From Phlebotomus papatasi (lineage: Eukaryota > Arthropoda > Insecta > Diptera > Psychodidae): DNA of 64,000 nucleotides. The notes under the pieces were generated by a model, which was given only the letters and a program-made list of their open reading frames with translations, ran no database searches and was not told where the DNA came from. Below, in pieces: positions 22,438 to 33,488 of this stretch. The stretch spans positions 66,412,712-66,476,711 of the forward strand of contig NC_077224.1 of assembly GCF_024763615.1 (NCBI RefSeq), written 5' to 3'. A program made the position numbers and the translations under genes. Each line of letters opens with the position of its first letter. Within the stretch, counting starts at the first letter, position 1.

Positions 22438-22652
22438 ATGGCTCCGGCACACCTTTTAGATCAGGAAAATTTCATGAAGTCGAAATTCGAATTCCTTTCT
22501 TTCTCACATGCTTTGCTCCAAATTCAATTTAGCTCAATCGAATTTGGTATGCGAAAGAATGAGATAGTCATATGCAAAACATGTGAGAAAGAAAGGAATG
22601 CGAATTTCGACTTAATGAAATTATCTTGATCGAAAAGGTGTGCCGGAGCCAT
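22438..22652. mobile_element. Foldback MITE, GGCTCCGGCACACC family
   Basis: The ~72-bp arms begin ATGGCTCCGGCACACCTTTT and close with AAAGGTGTGCCGGAGCCAT. Inner arm words CTTTCTTTCTCACATG and CATGTGAGAAAGAAAG are perfect inverses. Related copies lie at 24861-25139 and 18385-18561. Non-coding. Confidence 0.75.
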
Positions 22653-22813
22653 TAAGGACGAGAAGCTTTCCGCTGAGCGAAATTCAACGAAATCAAGTTT
22701 CCCTCGATATTTTAGCCTAAATAAGAGATTTACGGTTAAAAAGAAATTTTCCCATCCCTAGGAGTCTTGGAAAACTATGGGTCATATATGACCCAATCGT
22801 CCTTAAAGGTAAA
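22653..22813. mobile_element. piggyBac-like MITE relative (diverged left end)
   Basis: The right end is GGGTCATATATGACCCAATC followed by GTCCTTAAAGG, identical in type to 23887-24259. The left end ATTAAGGACGAGAAGC resembles the right end of 26026-26152. It abuts the foldback at 22652. The TTAA duplication is not intact. Confidence 0.45.
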
Positions 22814-23030
22814 AAAGCATAAAATTTTCCAGACGACTAGTTTACTTGTTTGCTCTGTTATTTTTGAAGGATAAATAACTTGAATATATTTGTAATAATA
22901 CAAAAAATGGAATACGAGTAAAAATTAAAACAATCAAAAATTAATTTTAAAAAATCTCATTCAATTTTTTAGTCTCAGAGAATCTTGAAGACTGGTACAC
23001 AAAAACAATAATTTTTATGAAAAAATGTAT

Positions 23031-23266
23031 TACAGTAGACTCTCACTCAATCGGCTCTTTTTCAATCGGGCGACAAATTTTATTGACAGTTTTCACGCTA
23101 AATTATGAAGCTAATTCGCTCAAATTCGCTGTAGTTCTTCTTATTTCATCGTGATTCTTTATAATTGAGCGCTTTTTGTGGAATTTACAAAGGCTTTGAC
23201 GCTTAATTCTATCGCTAAACCGGATGACATTTCGCCCCATATTCCCGATTGAGAGAGAGTCTACTG
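23031..23266. mobile_element. pogo-like MITE, CTCACTCAATCGG subfamily
   Basis: The left end TACAGTAGACTCTCACTCAA and the right end CGATTGAGAGAGAGTCTACT are inverted. It shares the CAGTAGACTCTC terminus with the other CAGTAGA elements, but the inner TIR sequence differs. The interior is AT-rich. Confidence 0.65.
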
Positions 23267-23886
23267 AATTGTTCACTTCATTTTTAATTTTTATGATATT
23301 CATCGAAACAAATTTCGCATACTGATAAGGTAACACAGAGATAAATGTCGCATCATGTGCACTTCAGTTTTCTTCGAAATCGAAACATATTTGATGGTAA
23401 TAGGTAGGTACAATGTTGTTTGTCTCTGGGAATTTAAGACGTACAGTTGCACATTGCTGTGGATCTGGGAGTTCTTCCGGAGTTGATGCGTTTTCGATGA
23501 AGACTTCAAAATCCACTTCATCCACGTCTTGTTCCAAGTATATTTTGTCGCTTTCGTTCAAGACAAGATTGTCGGCATCATCGCTATCTTCCGGGCATAA
23601 TATGTGGATGATTTCGAGTTCATTGATCATCAAATTTTTTTTCCATTTTTGAAGTCATGTACAAGAGTAAAAAGTTATGAATTTACAACATATACGCAGA
23701 AGTATCTTACAAATTATCAAAATATTATCTTCTTCAGTCAGTATTTCACTGGGAAATCTCAGCTAATTGATATATCACACAATATTACACGAATAATTGA
23801 CTATTTTGCGCACACATAAACAAAAATATGAAACATTCTAACCTCAAATCTTGGAAAATCCACTAGTGACAGATTCGGTGTTTTTT

Positions 23887-24259
23887 TTACCTTTAAGGAC
23901 GATTGGGTCATATATGACCCATGAAAATAATGAAGCTTTCCTGAAAATACCAATTTTTACTTTGTTGAGAAATATTATGTATAGTTATTATAGTTTCTAG
24001 TCCTAAGAGGTTTTTGCTTAAAAAAAATTAGAAATATTAAAATTCAAGTACCAACGTGAAAATTTGAAAATTTGTTATTTTTGAGCTCAAAAATTTTGTA
24101 TATAGCAAATAGCTGGAGATTTGCAAAAAATATTCTAGATTCCTACATCTTTCTACTTCGTGATTATGTACAAACATTAGAAAGAAATAACTTCAAGTAG
24201 TCAGGAAAAGTTAGTTTCTCTATGGGTCACGGGTGACCCAATCGTCCTTAAAGGGTTAA
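23887..24259. mobile_element. piggyBac-like MITE with GGGTCA palindromes at both ends
   Basis: The left end CCTTTAAGGACGATTGGGTC and the right end GACCCAATCGTCCTTAAAGG are TIRs, with TTAA at the right flank (24256-24259). The left flank is TTTA, a decayed site. Each TIR is followed by a palindrome: GGGTCATATATGACCC (23905-23920) and GGGTCACGGGTGACCC (24224-24239). Confidence 0.65.
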
Positions 24260-24860
24260 CCGGTGAAAGGTGTCTTAAGACGCTAAGGACGAAATATTCA
24301 GTTGGACTACACTCAGTCCCGGCATTACGCTCTTCGGGATTATGCACCTGAGGAGATTATGCACATACAATTATGCAAGTTTGTCTACTTTTGGGAGTCC
24401 ATTTATGAAATCATTTTTGAAATACGCCTGAATGTATATTATATTGTGACGCGGGAATTTGAAAATATTGTGCTTTTCTTTTGCAGAATTTAACTTTAAT
24501 TTCTTTTATTAAGGCTAAAAATCATGTTTTGGAGGGAATGAAAGGGGTGGGGGCGGGGAGTAATTTGGGACAGTCAGTTTGCTAGAAAATGTTGACTTGT
24601 GGGGGGTCACTGAAGGCCGTAATTCAATATCTCTTATCGTTTGGAAGTCATGATGGTGAATTTAAAAAAAAAATGTTTTGCACCAAATTTCTGCGAGTGA
24701 TGGAATTCTAGCAGTCAAAATGAAAAATGATAAGTAAAAAATGAAAATTGGTAAGTAATGAAATCTTAAAGTCAAAGGCAAAGGGAAAATTAAGAAAGTG
24801 TGAACCATTTTCATATTTTACTTGCCAAAATGGATCTTTTTAACCAAAATTGATTTTTAA

Positions 24861-25139
24861 TGCATCCGACATAACTTTCAAGAGATCAATAAAATTATAA
24901 AATTTCATAAAATCAAAATTCATATCTCCAACTTTCTCAAACGTTTTGCATATGTCTATGTCTATCCTCTTTCCCACTCCAAATTAGATTGAACTGAATT
25001 GAATTGGTGTGATGTTTAAAAGAAGAAAAAATAGTGCAAAAGATTAAGATAGGACATTTAAAAACGTTTGAGAAAGAAAAGAACGTGAATTTCGATTTCG
25101 TGAAATTTTACTGACCAAAAAGGTGTGCCAAAGCCATTT
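24861..25139. mobile_element. Diverged foldback MITE, GGCTCCGGCACACC family
   Basis: The right arm ends AAAAAGGTGTGCCAAAGCCAT. The left arm starts ATGCATCCGACATAACTTTC and shares AACTTTCTCAAACGTTTT with its inverse AAACGTTTGAGAAAG. The middle matches the 18.4-kb copy. Confidence 0.5.
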
Positions 25140-25637
25140 ATTTACCAAATTTACTAATTTACTTATCATTTTTTTTATTTTCCAAATTTTCCAATTTATT
25201 TACAAAATTTACTTTTCAAAAATGCTTTATCGTTTATCCATCTTTTTTTTACTGGAGATTTGAGTAGGATATTTATATAGAATTACTCTGGAACATCTCT
25301 AATATTTATTTTTTTTAAAGTAACTGCGTGAGACATATTGTAAGTACATATCTGTGCTTTGTCATTGCGAGAACTCTTATTTAGTATAGAACCGTATGCG
25401 AGATGAAACGACTTAACTAAGCCGGATTTACTTAACTAAATCTTCTCGCGATTAAATGAGTTATTTTCATTGTTTGACTTTATTAAAAGTCAATTAAGTT
25501 TTTAATAAGTGGTTAACGTCTTGGATTCGTACTGAAAGTGGAGTGATATTAAATCCCGGACTTGATTTTTTTCATATCAGACTATCAAAGTTTCAAGTTT
25601 CAAAGTCTTAGGCCTAGATAAAATGATTGGCTATATC

Positions 25638-25703
25638 ATTGCCGCTCTGAATATGGATAAAGAATTGAACGTTCAATTTCCTATCCATATTCAGAGCGGC
25701 AAT
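25638..25703. repeat. Short perfect foldback
   Basis: ATTGCCGCTCTGAATATGGA and TCCATATTCAGAGCGGCAAT are exact inverses around a short spacer with AACGTT at its centre. It lies just left of the TIR element at 25733. Confidence 0.6.
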
Positions 25704-25732
25704 TGCTGTATGACCCGAGTGAGTTCGACAGC

Positions 25733-25871
25733 CTTAGAGTCTTGACAGACTTTAGGATTAGCCGAGAGGCGGCTAAGCGTAATCATTTTCGAAATAATGG
25801 TTAAACCACATTTCTATCATTTTTCACTAAGCCGTCTCTCGGCTTAAGTCTCAAGTGTGTCAAGGGCCTTA
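25733..25871. mobile_element. Short TIR element, second copy of the 1423-1557 family
   Basis: It runs from GTCTTGACAGAC to GTGTGTCAAGGGCCTTA, with GCCGAGAGGCGGCTAAG and its inverse CTAAGCCGTCTCTCGGC inside. It aligns end to end, in inverse orientation, with 1423-1557. Confidence 0.6.
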
Positions 25872-26025
25872 CATAAAATAGAAGAAGAAGAAAAAGAAGA
25901 TAAAATGATTAATCTGCACCGTGTAATAATTTGGCATGTTTTCTTGCATTTTATTTTATTTTTTCAAAAAACTTATTATGAAAACACTCCATTATTGGGG
26001 TTTTCGTATCTCCTGATTTTAGAGT

Positions 26026-26152
26026 TTAACCCTTTAAGGACGATTGGGTCACCGGTGACCCAAAAATGAAATTTTTCCTACGGCCATAAAAAGTCAGGAA
26101 ATGTGATTTTTCTGACCCCCGATTTTTGAACTTCTCGTCCTTAAAGGGTTAA
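26026..26152. mobile_element. piggyBac-like MITE with intact TTAA duplication
   Basis: TTAA (26026-26029) and TTAA (26149-26152) flank TIRs CCCTTTAAGGACGA / TCGTCCTTAAAGGG. The full element is only ~127 bp. Next to the left TIR is a perfect 20-bp palindrome, TTGGGTCACCGGTGACCCAA (26044-26063). Confidence 0.75.
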
Positions 26153-26164
26153 AGACTTTTTCTA

Positions 26165-26390
26165 TACTGTATGCGGGTGACTTGTTCCTCAGTGGGTGAC
26201 TTTGACCCCCTCGTGTTCGTAAGCTTTTCTTTAAGTCTAGCACTTAATGATGGTCTTTACCGATCCAATCTACCATGTAAAATCGGTGAGAACCAATTCT
26301 AAAGCATTAGAATTACAGAAAAGCCTACGACTAGTAGGTGGTCAAAGTCACCCACGGCACGGACGGAGGACAGTTATCCGCATCTACGAT
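26165..26390. repeat. Inverted-repeat element with GTGGGTGACTTTGACC arms
   Basis: The left arm TGCGGGTGAC...CAGTGGGTGACTTTGACC is mirrored as GGTCAAAGTCACCCACGG...TTATCCGCA. Arms are about 36-43 bp and outer portions are diverged. Each arm contains GGTCAAAGTCA, which looks like a DR1 nuclear-receptor site. No target duplication is recognised. Confidence 0.5.
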
Positions 26391-26634
26391 AAATCGTATT
26401 TGGTAGTCTGTTTAGAAAAATACATATTTTAGATTTAGACTGCTTGACCCGCTTGACCATAGAAGAGTCTCAAATAAGTTTGTTGATTTTCTCAGATTCC
26501 TCAAGTTTTCCGGACAGGTTTGAACGCAATGAGTTACCTTTTGGGAATCAACGTGAGTTATTTAGGGTAATACGAAATTCTGTCCTGGTAAATTCCTGTC
26601 CTGGTAAAGAAATTCCTGGTAAATTCTTAAAACG

Positions 26635-27557
26635 TAGGGTGGAATCACCAGTTCTCGCCAGTGCCCCACTTCTCGCCACTTACATTGAAATCGCTATTTT
26701 TCGCAATTTATGAAATAAATGAGTCGCAATTTTTTTGTATTGTTTCTGCTTCTACGCATAGAATCGAAAAAAAATAATTATTCGTTTTGGATTCACGATT
26801 TTGATCATTTTTAGAGCAATATTTTAAGCAAGTGCATCGAATCCAACATCTCTTACCAAATGTACTAAGTGTCGTAAAATTTTCATCAGGCCAAAAATAC
26901 CTATTTGGGTAAATAATTTGTCTATTGAATATTTAATTGCACTTGTGGAATACATAAAATTTGTATTTAGTCAATTAATATTTCATTTTATATTATTTTT
27001 GTATAAAAATGAGGCATGGCGAGAAATGGTAATATTCTGAAATTGATTTTACCATCTGTCGCCATATCTTTTCAATAGGCGACGCTAACTTCACTTCGTA
27101 CATTCTCAGTTGTCAAATCTGCATTGTTTACTTTCTGCAAAAGCCCCATAATTTGATTTCTCAAATAAAAGTGAAGAAAAATCATTTAAAGAGAGTAATA
27201 ATAAAGTGATCACAAGGAAAGAGAAATGGTGAATGTATTCTTTTCATAGCATTGCCTAAAATAACCGAGTGTGGTTCTTTTCAAGTGGGTGGCGAGAAGT
27301 GGTTACAAATTTTACAAAACTGGCGAAAAGTGGTAAAAAGTGGCGACGAAATGGTTATTTTTGCATTATTAATAAAAATCAGTTTTTTAAGTAGTCCAGC
27401 GTTATGTTCTAGGATTATTGTTTTCACGTATCTAGAGCCAATACATCTAAGTAACTTTGTGTCAAATTTGACTTATCTTGTAACAAGGATTCAAAAGTTA
27501 TGATTAAATGAATTTATTTTTTTCCTAAACATGGCGATAGCCGGTTATTCCACCCTA
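26635..27557. mobile_element. TA-flanked element with GGGTGGAAT ends and reiterated GGCGAGAAGTGG words
   Basis: The ends are TAGGGTGGAATCACCAGTTC and CCGGTTATTCCACCCTA. Inside, words related to TGGCGAGAAGTGGT recur at least six times in both orientations (for example near 26656, 26680, 27015, 27290, 27325 and 27530). No transposase ORF is present. Confidence 0.65.
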
Positions 27558-28866
27558 TCCGAAAGAAGAGTTTACTAATGGGTTAATTTACTCTAGTTTT
27601 TTTTTATATGAAATTAATGTCCACAAAAATTCCTATTCATAAAGCAAAAGTTCATTTACGGTCGTAGTTTGGGAAAAAAGTCCAGCAACGTTTTTCATAT
27701 CCATTTGAGACAGCGTCTCTTCATTTACAAGAGTTCACTCGCATTTCTCTTGTCCTGCCTCTGACTATTATAGTCAATGGAAAAAATTTTCTATCTCCAT
27801 GTTCATTGTATATCTGCTGTATGAAATGGTAATTTATGGAAAAGTTTCACAGAATATTCATAAATTTTTTATCTAGTTGTTTTAATTTTAAACTTTTTAG
27901 TGTATTGCACAAATGTACAAAAGAGGTAATTCCGCGCTATGGGGCTTTAGGACTTGCAAAATATTTATCCTTAAATTTTATCTAAACTGCTGATAGTCAT
28001 TTCTGAATTTTACATGCTGAATAATGCTCCAAAAATTCTCAATTTTCTCACATTCTGTCCCAATGTAATGCAAATGAGGAGATTAACTGCGAGAATTTAA
28101 TAAGAGGCTTCATTGAGGGAATTCGTGCGTTATCCTCCAAATTGCCGACGATTCCTTTTCTTGGATTTATTTGTCTTCTTCTCATTTTCAGTCACATGCT
28201 TTAATACCCTTTTACAGAGAAAGAGTATTGAGATTTGTTATTCATCCAATCAACAGTATTTTAGAACATAATTTTTGTGAAATTCTTCGTTTAAAGCTAA
28301 TTTAAGTAACGTGGTATAGTAAAAACAGTCACATCGACAAAATAACTTTGAGACCAAAAATTTGATCCGCAAAAATTGGTTAAAATAAAAATCTCAGAGT
28401 AAAAATTTTATAACGGAGTGGACACGTAGAATATTTTGACTGTTTGAACTTCACCACAGAAAGCAGATGGGAAGGCTTTCAGGCTTCGCACGCACTCTGG
28501 CCTCGAACACTTAATGTATTTCCCGTATTTCTGTTTAATGAATTTAACCTAATGGCACTATATTTTAATCATTTTAACAGCTAGTCTTTAGTCACACATT
28601 TCCTGAAAAAATAGGTCAGAATTACACTTTAATTAAGGCTTTTGTACAAGACTTTAATAAAGTAGTTTGTATTAAGGACATAAAAAGTATTTTCACTATG
28701 TATTTTGCTAAGAACAATAAAATATCAGCTAATATCAATAAAACTTATTTTTAATTCCTCATATATTTTTTTATTTCTCAAAGAAAAACAAAAAAAGAAC
28801 ACTTTGACCTTTTGAATATGTTACTAACCATCTCTGTTATGTTGTCCTGAACCACACTTCTAGATT
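27558..28866. other. Unique-looking stretch without genes
   Basis: AT-rich, no repeat match in the window and no convincing exon on either strand. A moderately GC-richer segment lies at about 28060-28200. Confidence 0.35.
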
Positions 28867-28892
28867 TGGATACTTCGTATTTTACATTTCGC

Positions 28893-29111
28893 CAGGGGGA
28901 GAATAAGTCTGCCACTCACGGTACCCTTTGAGTGCGATCAGTGCGATCTTGGAGACTGATCGCGCGATCAGTGTGATCTTGGAGACTGATCGCGTGATCA
29001 GTACAATCTCGTTGATTGATCGCGCGATCAGTGTGATCTCGTTGACTGATCGCGCGATCTGCTAATCTGCCACTCACGGTAAACTCGCTGACCATACTTA
29101 TTCACCCCCTG
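28893..29111. mobile_element. MITE with CAGGGGG ends and an internal GATCGCGCGATC minisatellite
   Basis: The left end CAGGGGGAGAATAAGTCTG and the right end, as reverse complement, CAGGGGGTGAATAAGTATG form ~24-bp TIRs. Inside, about four 30-bp units (GATCGCGCGATCAGTGTGAT plus CTTGGAGACT) run from about 28938 to 29065. They are bracketed by a direct TCTGCCACTCACGGTA repeat. It is inserted in the left arm of the 28867-30955 foldback. Confidence 0.65.
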
Positions 29112-29781
29112 CATTTCTTATTGTGGAAACTTTGTATTCAAGAATATTTCGTATTTTACCTTTTCGTATTTCACATTTCATCTTTTATACATTTTCTACA
29201 ATAATTGAACATTTCGTATGCCATACATTTCATATAAACATATATATCAACTATAATAAAGTTAGGGGCCTCTCGACATTTCATTTTTCCATACTTTTTT
29301 GCATAGAGGCACTGAAGGCTATTGGCAAGTTTTTTCCTAAAGAGAATTGACTTATCAGTCTGATATATTTCAAAATCGTGCATTAAATGCTATCTAAAAA
29401 TACATATTTCATAATGTTCGCCGAAATAATACAAGAACTACGAGCAAATTTGTTTAAGTCGCGGTGGAATATCTGGGAAATTTTTACAAGGAAAAGTGAA
29501 AAATACCTTCACTTTTTATTAGGCTTGATGGGCCCCTGTATAAAGTAATAAAATTGCCTTTTTTACACTCGAATATCACGGTTTTTAATTATTGATTTAG
29601 TGTTGAAGAAACGGTATCAGGAATCTTCGTTTTTCCTATTTTGTTTTAAACATTTATGTTTTTTTTTCAGTTTGTAATCTTTGTTTTTTGGACACTTTAT
29701 TTTTGGAAACCTCGTCTTTCATATATTTTTCACTGATAACTTCCCAAAGCACAGAAAATTTCCCTTTGCCCCAACAGGCTA

Positions 29782-30686
29782 TAGGGGAGACTGGGGCAAA
29801 AAGTAACAAAACGGATATTTTATTTTTTTCAAGCTACCCTAGCGCCCCAGAAAATTATAATTAGTGCAATTTTATAGGAAATTTACTGCTCTACGACTTT
29901 GTGAAAGTCATTTTCCTCTATTTTGTAAGGAAATACATTTATCGAGCTTTTTTAAATGGTAATTTTGTGACCATTCTCAAAAATGCTGGGGCAAATAGTA
30001 TCAGGTATGGGATATTATCACATTTTGATTTTCTTTATTACGAGCTTTCGTTTTTTAAAAAAAAATAGTTAGGTGACATATCTTCATAAGAAATTTATTC
30101 CTCTACACCTTTTTAAAACACAGTTTTCTCTATCTGAACGAGAAAAGCGCTTTCCAAGCTATTTTAGAAAAAAAAACACACACACACAAGAGATTGCTAA
30201 TAGTTTGACCAATGGAAACAAAAAGCGGCGAGATGCGGAAATAATGTTTCTTTTCGCCGTGAGACGACAGAAATTGCTGCGGTCTTTGTTACACTTTGCT
30301 CCATACCTTTTGTTACTTTTTACCCCAAGTGGCCATTTTTGATAAAAGGATTTCTGGAGAAAAGAATTTTTGTGAAATTCTAAAATAGATAGCGATTCGT
30401 ATTCAAAAAAATCCAAATTATTTAGAAAATATTCACCAGTGCATCAATTTTGGAAAATAAGGTAATATTGTTATCTTCTGCAAGGAAAACATTTCAAAAA
30501 TAGGGCTAAAAATTTCAATATTTTTTATTTTCGGAATTCCTTGTTCAAATTACAAGAAACTTACGACTTTGAAGAAGGTCTATGGAGGCCATCTATGGAA
30601 AAAATTTCAAGCCGCTATAATATTTATCTTGGAAGATATTGAATTTCCAAATTTTCAATTTGTGACTTTTTACCCTAGTCTCCCTA
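29782..30686. mobile_element. TA-flanked element, GGGGAGACTGGGGCA ends
   Basis: The left end is TAGGGGAGACTGGGGCAAAA; the right end as reverse complement is TAGGGAGACTAGGGTAAAAA. Words related to GGGGCAAAAAGTAAC recur internally (about 29990, 30290 and 30310). The termini match those of the mariner remnant at 38978-39898, so mariner-type mobilisation is likely. No intact ORF. Confidence 0.65.
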
Positions 30687-31202
30687 CTGAAAAAAGTTTG
30701 ACTTTAAACTTAGACCCGAGGAGCATACCGCCCTTGACCTTGTAAAACTGCAATTTTATAATTTTATTGGTCGATTTGCTTATGTGAAATGTATGACAGA
30801 CGAAATGTTCAATTTTTGTACAAAATGTAAATATGAAAGACGAAATGTAAAATACAAAATGGCAAAATACGAAATCCTAGAGTACGAAGTTTCCGCAATA
30901 CGAAATGTGCAGTACGAACATGTAAAATACGAAATATAAAATACGAAGATTCCGTAAACCAGGAACGATATGCACCCTCTTTTGCGGATTAAACGCTTTT
31001 GGAACTAGATAGACGATCCCTCAAAATTTTGGAACTTTGTGAACTCCTGGATTACGTGTTGAAGGAATAATTTAACAGAATGTATGTGACAGATTAGAAA
31101 TTTACGCTTTGGAAGCCAAAACCGTTATCCGAAATATCTTAAATGTGAGAAATTTTTTCGTATTATTATAATAAGATCAGGTGCAGTGTGTAGGGACAAA
31201 TA

Positions 31203-31547
31203 TACAGTAGAGTCCTGCTATAGGCCATCGCTCTATAGTCCACAATTTATTGACCGTTGATTTCAAAACACTGATTTTAAGTTAGGTTATGTTTTTTTAG
31301 TACGCGACATGAAAAGTTGTCATAATTACTTTAAAATTTTTGGCAAACCTTTTTGAATAGTTGTGATAATTGTGATCCATAATTAAGAGAGCGAGGACAA
31401 GTACCACAATCGCTAGGAAAGTGGAAGTCGTCGAGCAATTTCAGTACTAAAAGTCGTTGATAATTTAAAAAAAAATGACATGGACTATAGTGCGACTCAA
31501 GTGTCAAATTTGGAACCAAATATGGACTATAGCGAGACTCTACTGTA
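31203..31547. mobile_element. pogo-like MITE, GAGTCCTGCTATAGGCC subfamily, copy 1
   Basis: It starts TACAGTAGAGTCCTGCTATA and ends CTATAGCGAGACTCTACTGTA, flanked by TA. It is nearly collinear with 38486-38827 (shared GATTTCAAAACACTGATTTT and AGTACGCGACATGAAA blocks). Non-coding. Confidence 0.75.
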
Positions 31548-31734
31548 CTAGATTTCTGTTTAAAAACATTTTCACTCAAAGCACCGTGAGCTGAGGTCGA
31601 GATCAATTTTATGAGTTGCCTTCAAATAACTCCATATAAAAAAGTCAACTTAAAATGGGAGTGGAAAATATAGGTAATTAATTTTAAATACTGGTTCTTT
31701 TTAAATTAAAGAGTGAAAAAGCTCTAGAGACCAT

Positions 31735-32004
31735 ATTTCTTAACCAAATAAGACCGTGTTTGGGTTTATTAGGAAGGCTTTGGAATTTCCTACAAGTCTG
31801 AACTAGTTCCAATCATAAACTGATAAGCGGTAACGGTAATGAACTGATAAGTAACTTTGGCCGGATATTAATTGTATTACGTCTAAGCTATTTCGTGCGC
31901 TGTCCCGAGTGATTTGTAATTCGAAAGTAGTTTTGAGGTATAACATCCATGTCCCGAATTCAAGCATTTTGCAAAACATGGGACGCTTTGTCGCCTTATT
32001 ATCA
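31735..32004 (+). repeat. R1 repeat, 3' fragment
   Basis: It matches the 3' third of the R1 copies in diverged form: CGTGTTTGGG..GGAAGGCTTTGGAAT, GCGGTAACGGTAATGAACTG and CGAATTCAAGCATTTTGCAA, ending GGGACGCTTTGTCGCC. Confidence 0.5.
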
Positions 32005-32007
32005 AAA

Positions 32008-32228
32008 TAGGGGGAGGTGGGGCTACTTTGAGTTGTGGGGCTATATTGTTATACGATTTTTTAGCATATTTCTAATGAAAACTCGGTTTTAACATGTTGT
32101 AATTTTGATAGATAAAATAATTGTTGATTTAAATAAAATAATTGTAAGGACCAGCTTTATTTAGAAATAGGCGGAAAAGTCGTATAACAATCTAGCTCCA
32201 CAGCTCAAAGTAACCCCATCTCCCCCTA
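32008..32228. mobile_element. TA-flanked MITE with GGGGGAGGTGGGGCTAC ends
   Basis: Its ~49-bp TIRs begin TAGGGGGAGGTGGGGCTACT and close with CCCCATCTCCCCCTA. Inner arm words GTTATACGA and TCGTATAAC are mirrored. Related to 19312-19629. Confidence 0.7.
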
Positions 32229-32860
32229 CTGGTAATTTGTTGCAGCTCATATGCAGTTAAGTTGCATTTTTTCTAAATGTTGAATAACAATTGTGTCACT
32301 GAATTTTGAAAAATTCATGAAAGAAACATGCAAAGTCTAATTAAAGAGCAAATTTGCAAAATATATTCCAGTAAATTTGAATAGAGTCTGTTATGTTAAT
32401 TCTTCAGTGCAATAAATTACCAATTCAAATCACACTTTCCCTCTAATTACTTTCTGTGAATTCTTCCACATTGTGCTTCTTGCCATTTGGTTTATCTGAC
32501 AATTTCGTTGATTTTGCCTTCATTCCTAGATATCCAACAATTAATTCACATATAATTGAGTGTCCTCGATTCTTTGTGTCATTCTCCTCCTTGTGGTGTG
32601 TATTTTACTTGAATATTCAAAAACTGATCTTTTCGGGGGAAATTGTCTCTTGATATTGTGGGGAAAGTGGAGTGTAGAAAATTTTCAATTATATGAAGCT
32701 TTACGCCAAAAAGTGACTAAACACAGTGTGGCAAAGATTTCTTTTTTGCAATAAAATACGCTCAATTTAACCTATTCTCGAATTTCTTCGAAAGAAGGAT
32801 TATCTGCCAAAATGCTTGATCTTATGTTTAATGCTTTAAATCTCAGAATTTACTACTTTT
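32229..32860. other. Gene-free stretch left of the LTR element
   Basis: AT-rich, nothing recognised. It ends in CTTTT (32856-32860), the left copy of the target duplication of the LTR element. Confidence 0.35.
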
Positions 32861-32984
32861 AGTAATAATTATACGACAATGAGACACGAGGTGTTCAGTC
32901 TAAAGTCTATAATTCAACTGACTCATCAATACATCTATAAGCCTCTTCACAATCCATAACTATGGCAGAGCCATCTATGCTACA
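32861..32984 (-). repeat. 3' LTR of the gypsy-type element
   Basis: In element orientation it begins TGTAGCATAGATGG and ends AATTATTACT. It is 124 bp and matches the other LTR without a difference. It is preceded (in element orientation) by a polypurine tract. Confidence 0.92.
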
Positions 32985-33116
32985 TCTCCCTTGTTAACAA
33001 AATAAGTTCTTTCTTCTTCCTCCTCCTATGCAAAAAAAATCAAAATCGAATACAATTCAAAAAAAAATCTATAAGTTGAAATTTTGAAAAAAATAATTGG
33101 AGGAATGCAAAAAAAA

Positions 33117-33420
33117 TTAAAGATCCAATCTAACTGGCCTTCGAATTGGTCTTCCAAATCGGGATCGTGGAGTCCCCGGAGGTGGCATTTGGTGCTGAGG
33201 AAGCACTGTAACTTGTTCAGGTGTGACAGGATCAGGGACAATATCAATGAGGCAACTCTTGTCAGGTGTTGTGTCGATAGAAGCATCTACTTTGGTAGGA
33301 TGAATGAACTTCGAATTTCTTCGTATTGTCTTTCCATCATCGAGTTCTACCAAGTAGGATCTCTCCGTGCACTTCTCCTTGACCCTACCAAACTGCCAGT
33401 TTCCTGACGACTCCTTCACT
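33117..33420 (-). pseudogene. Detached integrase C-terminal tail of the gypsy-type element
   Basis: About 100 codons open in a different frame from gag-pol. They start just after the GA-rich tract and contain WQFGRVKEKCTERSYLVELD and TIRRNSKFIHP, the usual DNA-binding end of integrases in this lineage. It is separated from gag-pol by a TAG and a frame change in 33421-33490, so it would not be translated with the rest. Confidence 0.75.
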
Positions 33421-33429
33421 CGAACACGA

Positions 33430-33488
33430 TGAGAGAGAGATGAGAGATGAGAGAGAGATGCTAGAGAGCACGTTTGTGCTCTCTAGCA
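33430..33488. repeat. GA-rich tract plus perfect 13-bp hairpin breaking pol
   Basis: TGCTAGAGAGCAC (33459-33471) and GTGCTCTCTAGCA (33476-33488) are perfect inverses around GTTT. Adjacent 33430-33458 is a (GA)n/GAGAT tract. The block carries the TAG that ends the pol ORF and changes frame. Confidence 0.8.

Larger units (their letters stand above)
28867..30955. repeat. 2.1-kb foldback built of TACGAAATGTAAAA-like words, with two nested elements
   Basis: Left arm sequence from about 28867 (interrupted at 28893-29111) to 29250 aligns with the inverse of about 30780-30955. Matches include AATTGAACATTTCGT..CATACATTTCA and TTGTGGAAACTT..AGAATATTTCGTATTTT. Both arms are made of degenerate CGTATTTTACATTT units. 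A MITE sits in the left arm, and a TA-flanked element (29782-30686) lies between the arms. Confidence 0.55.
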
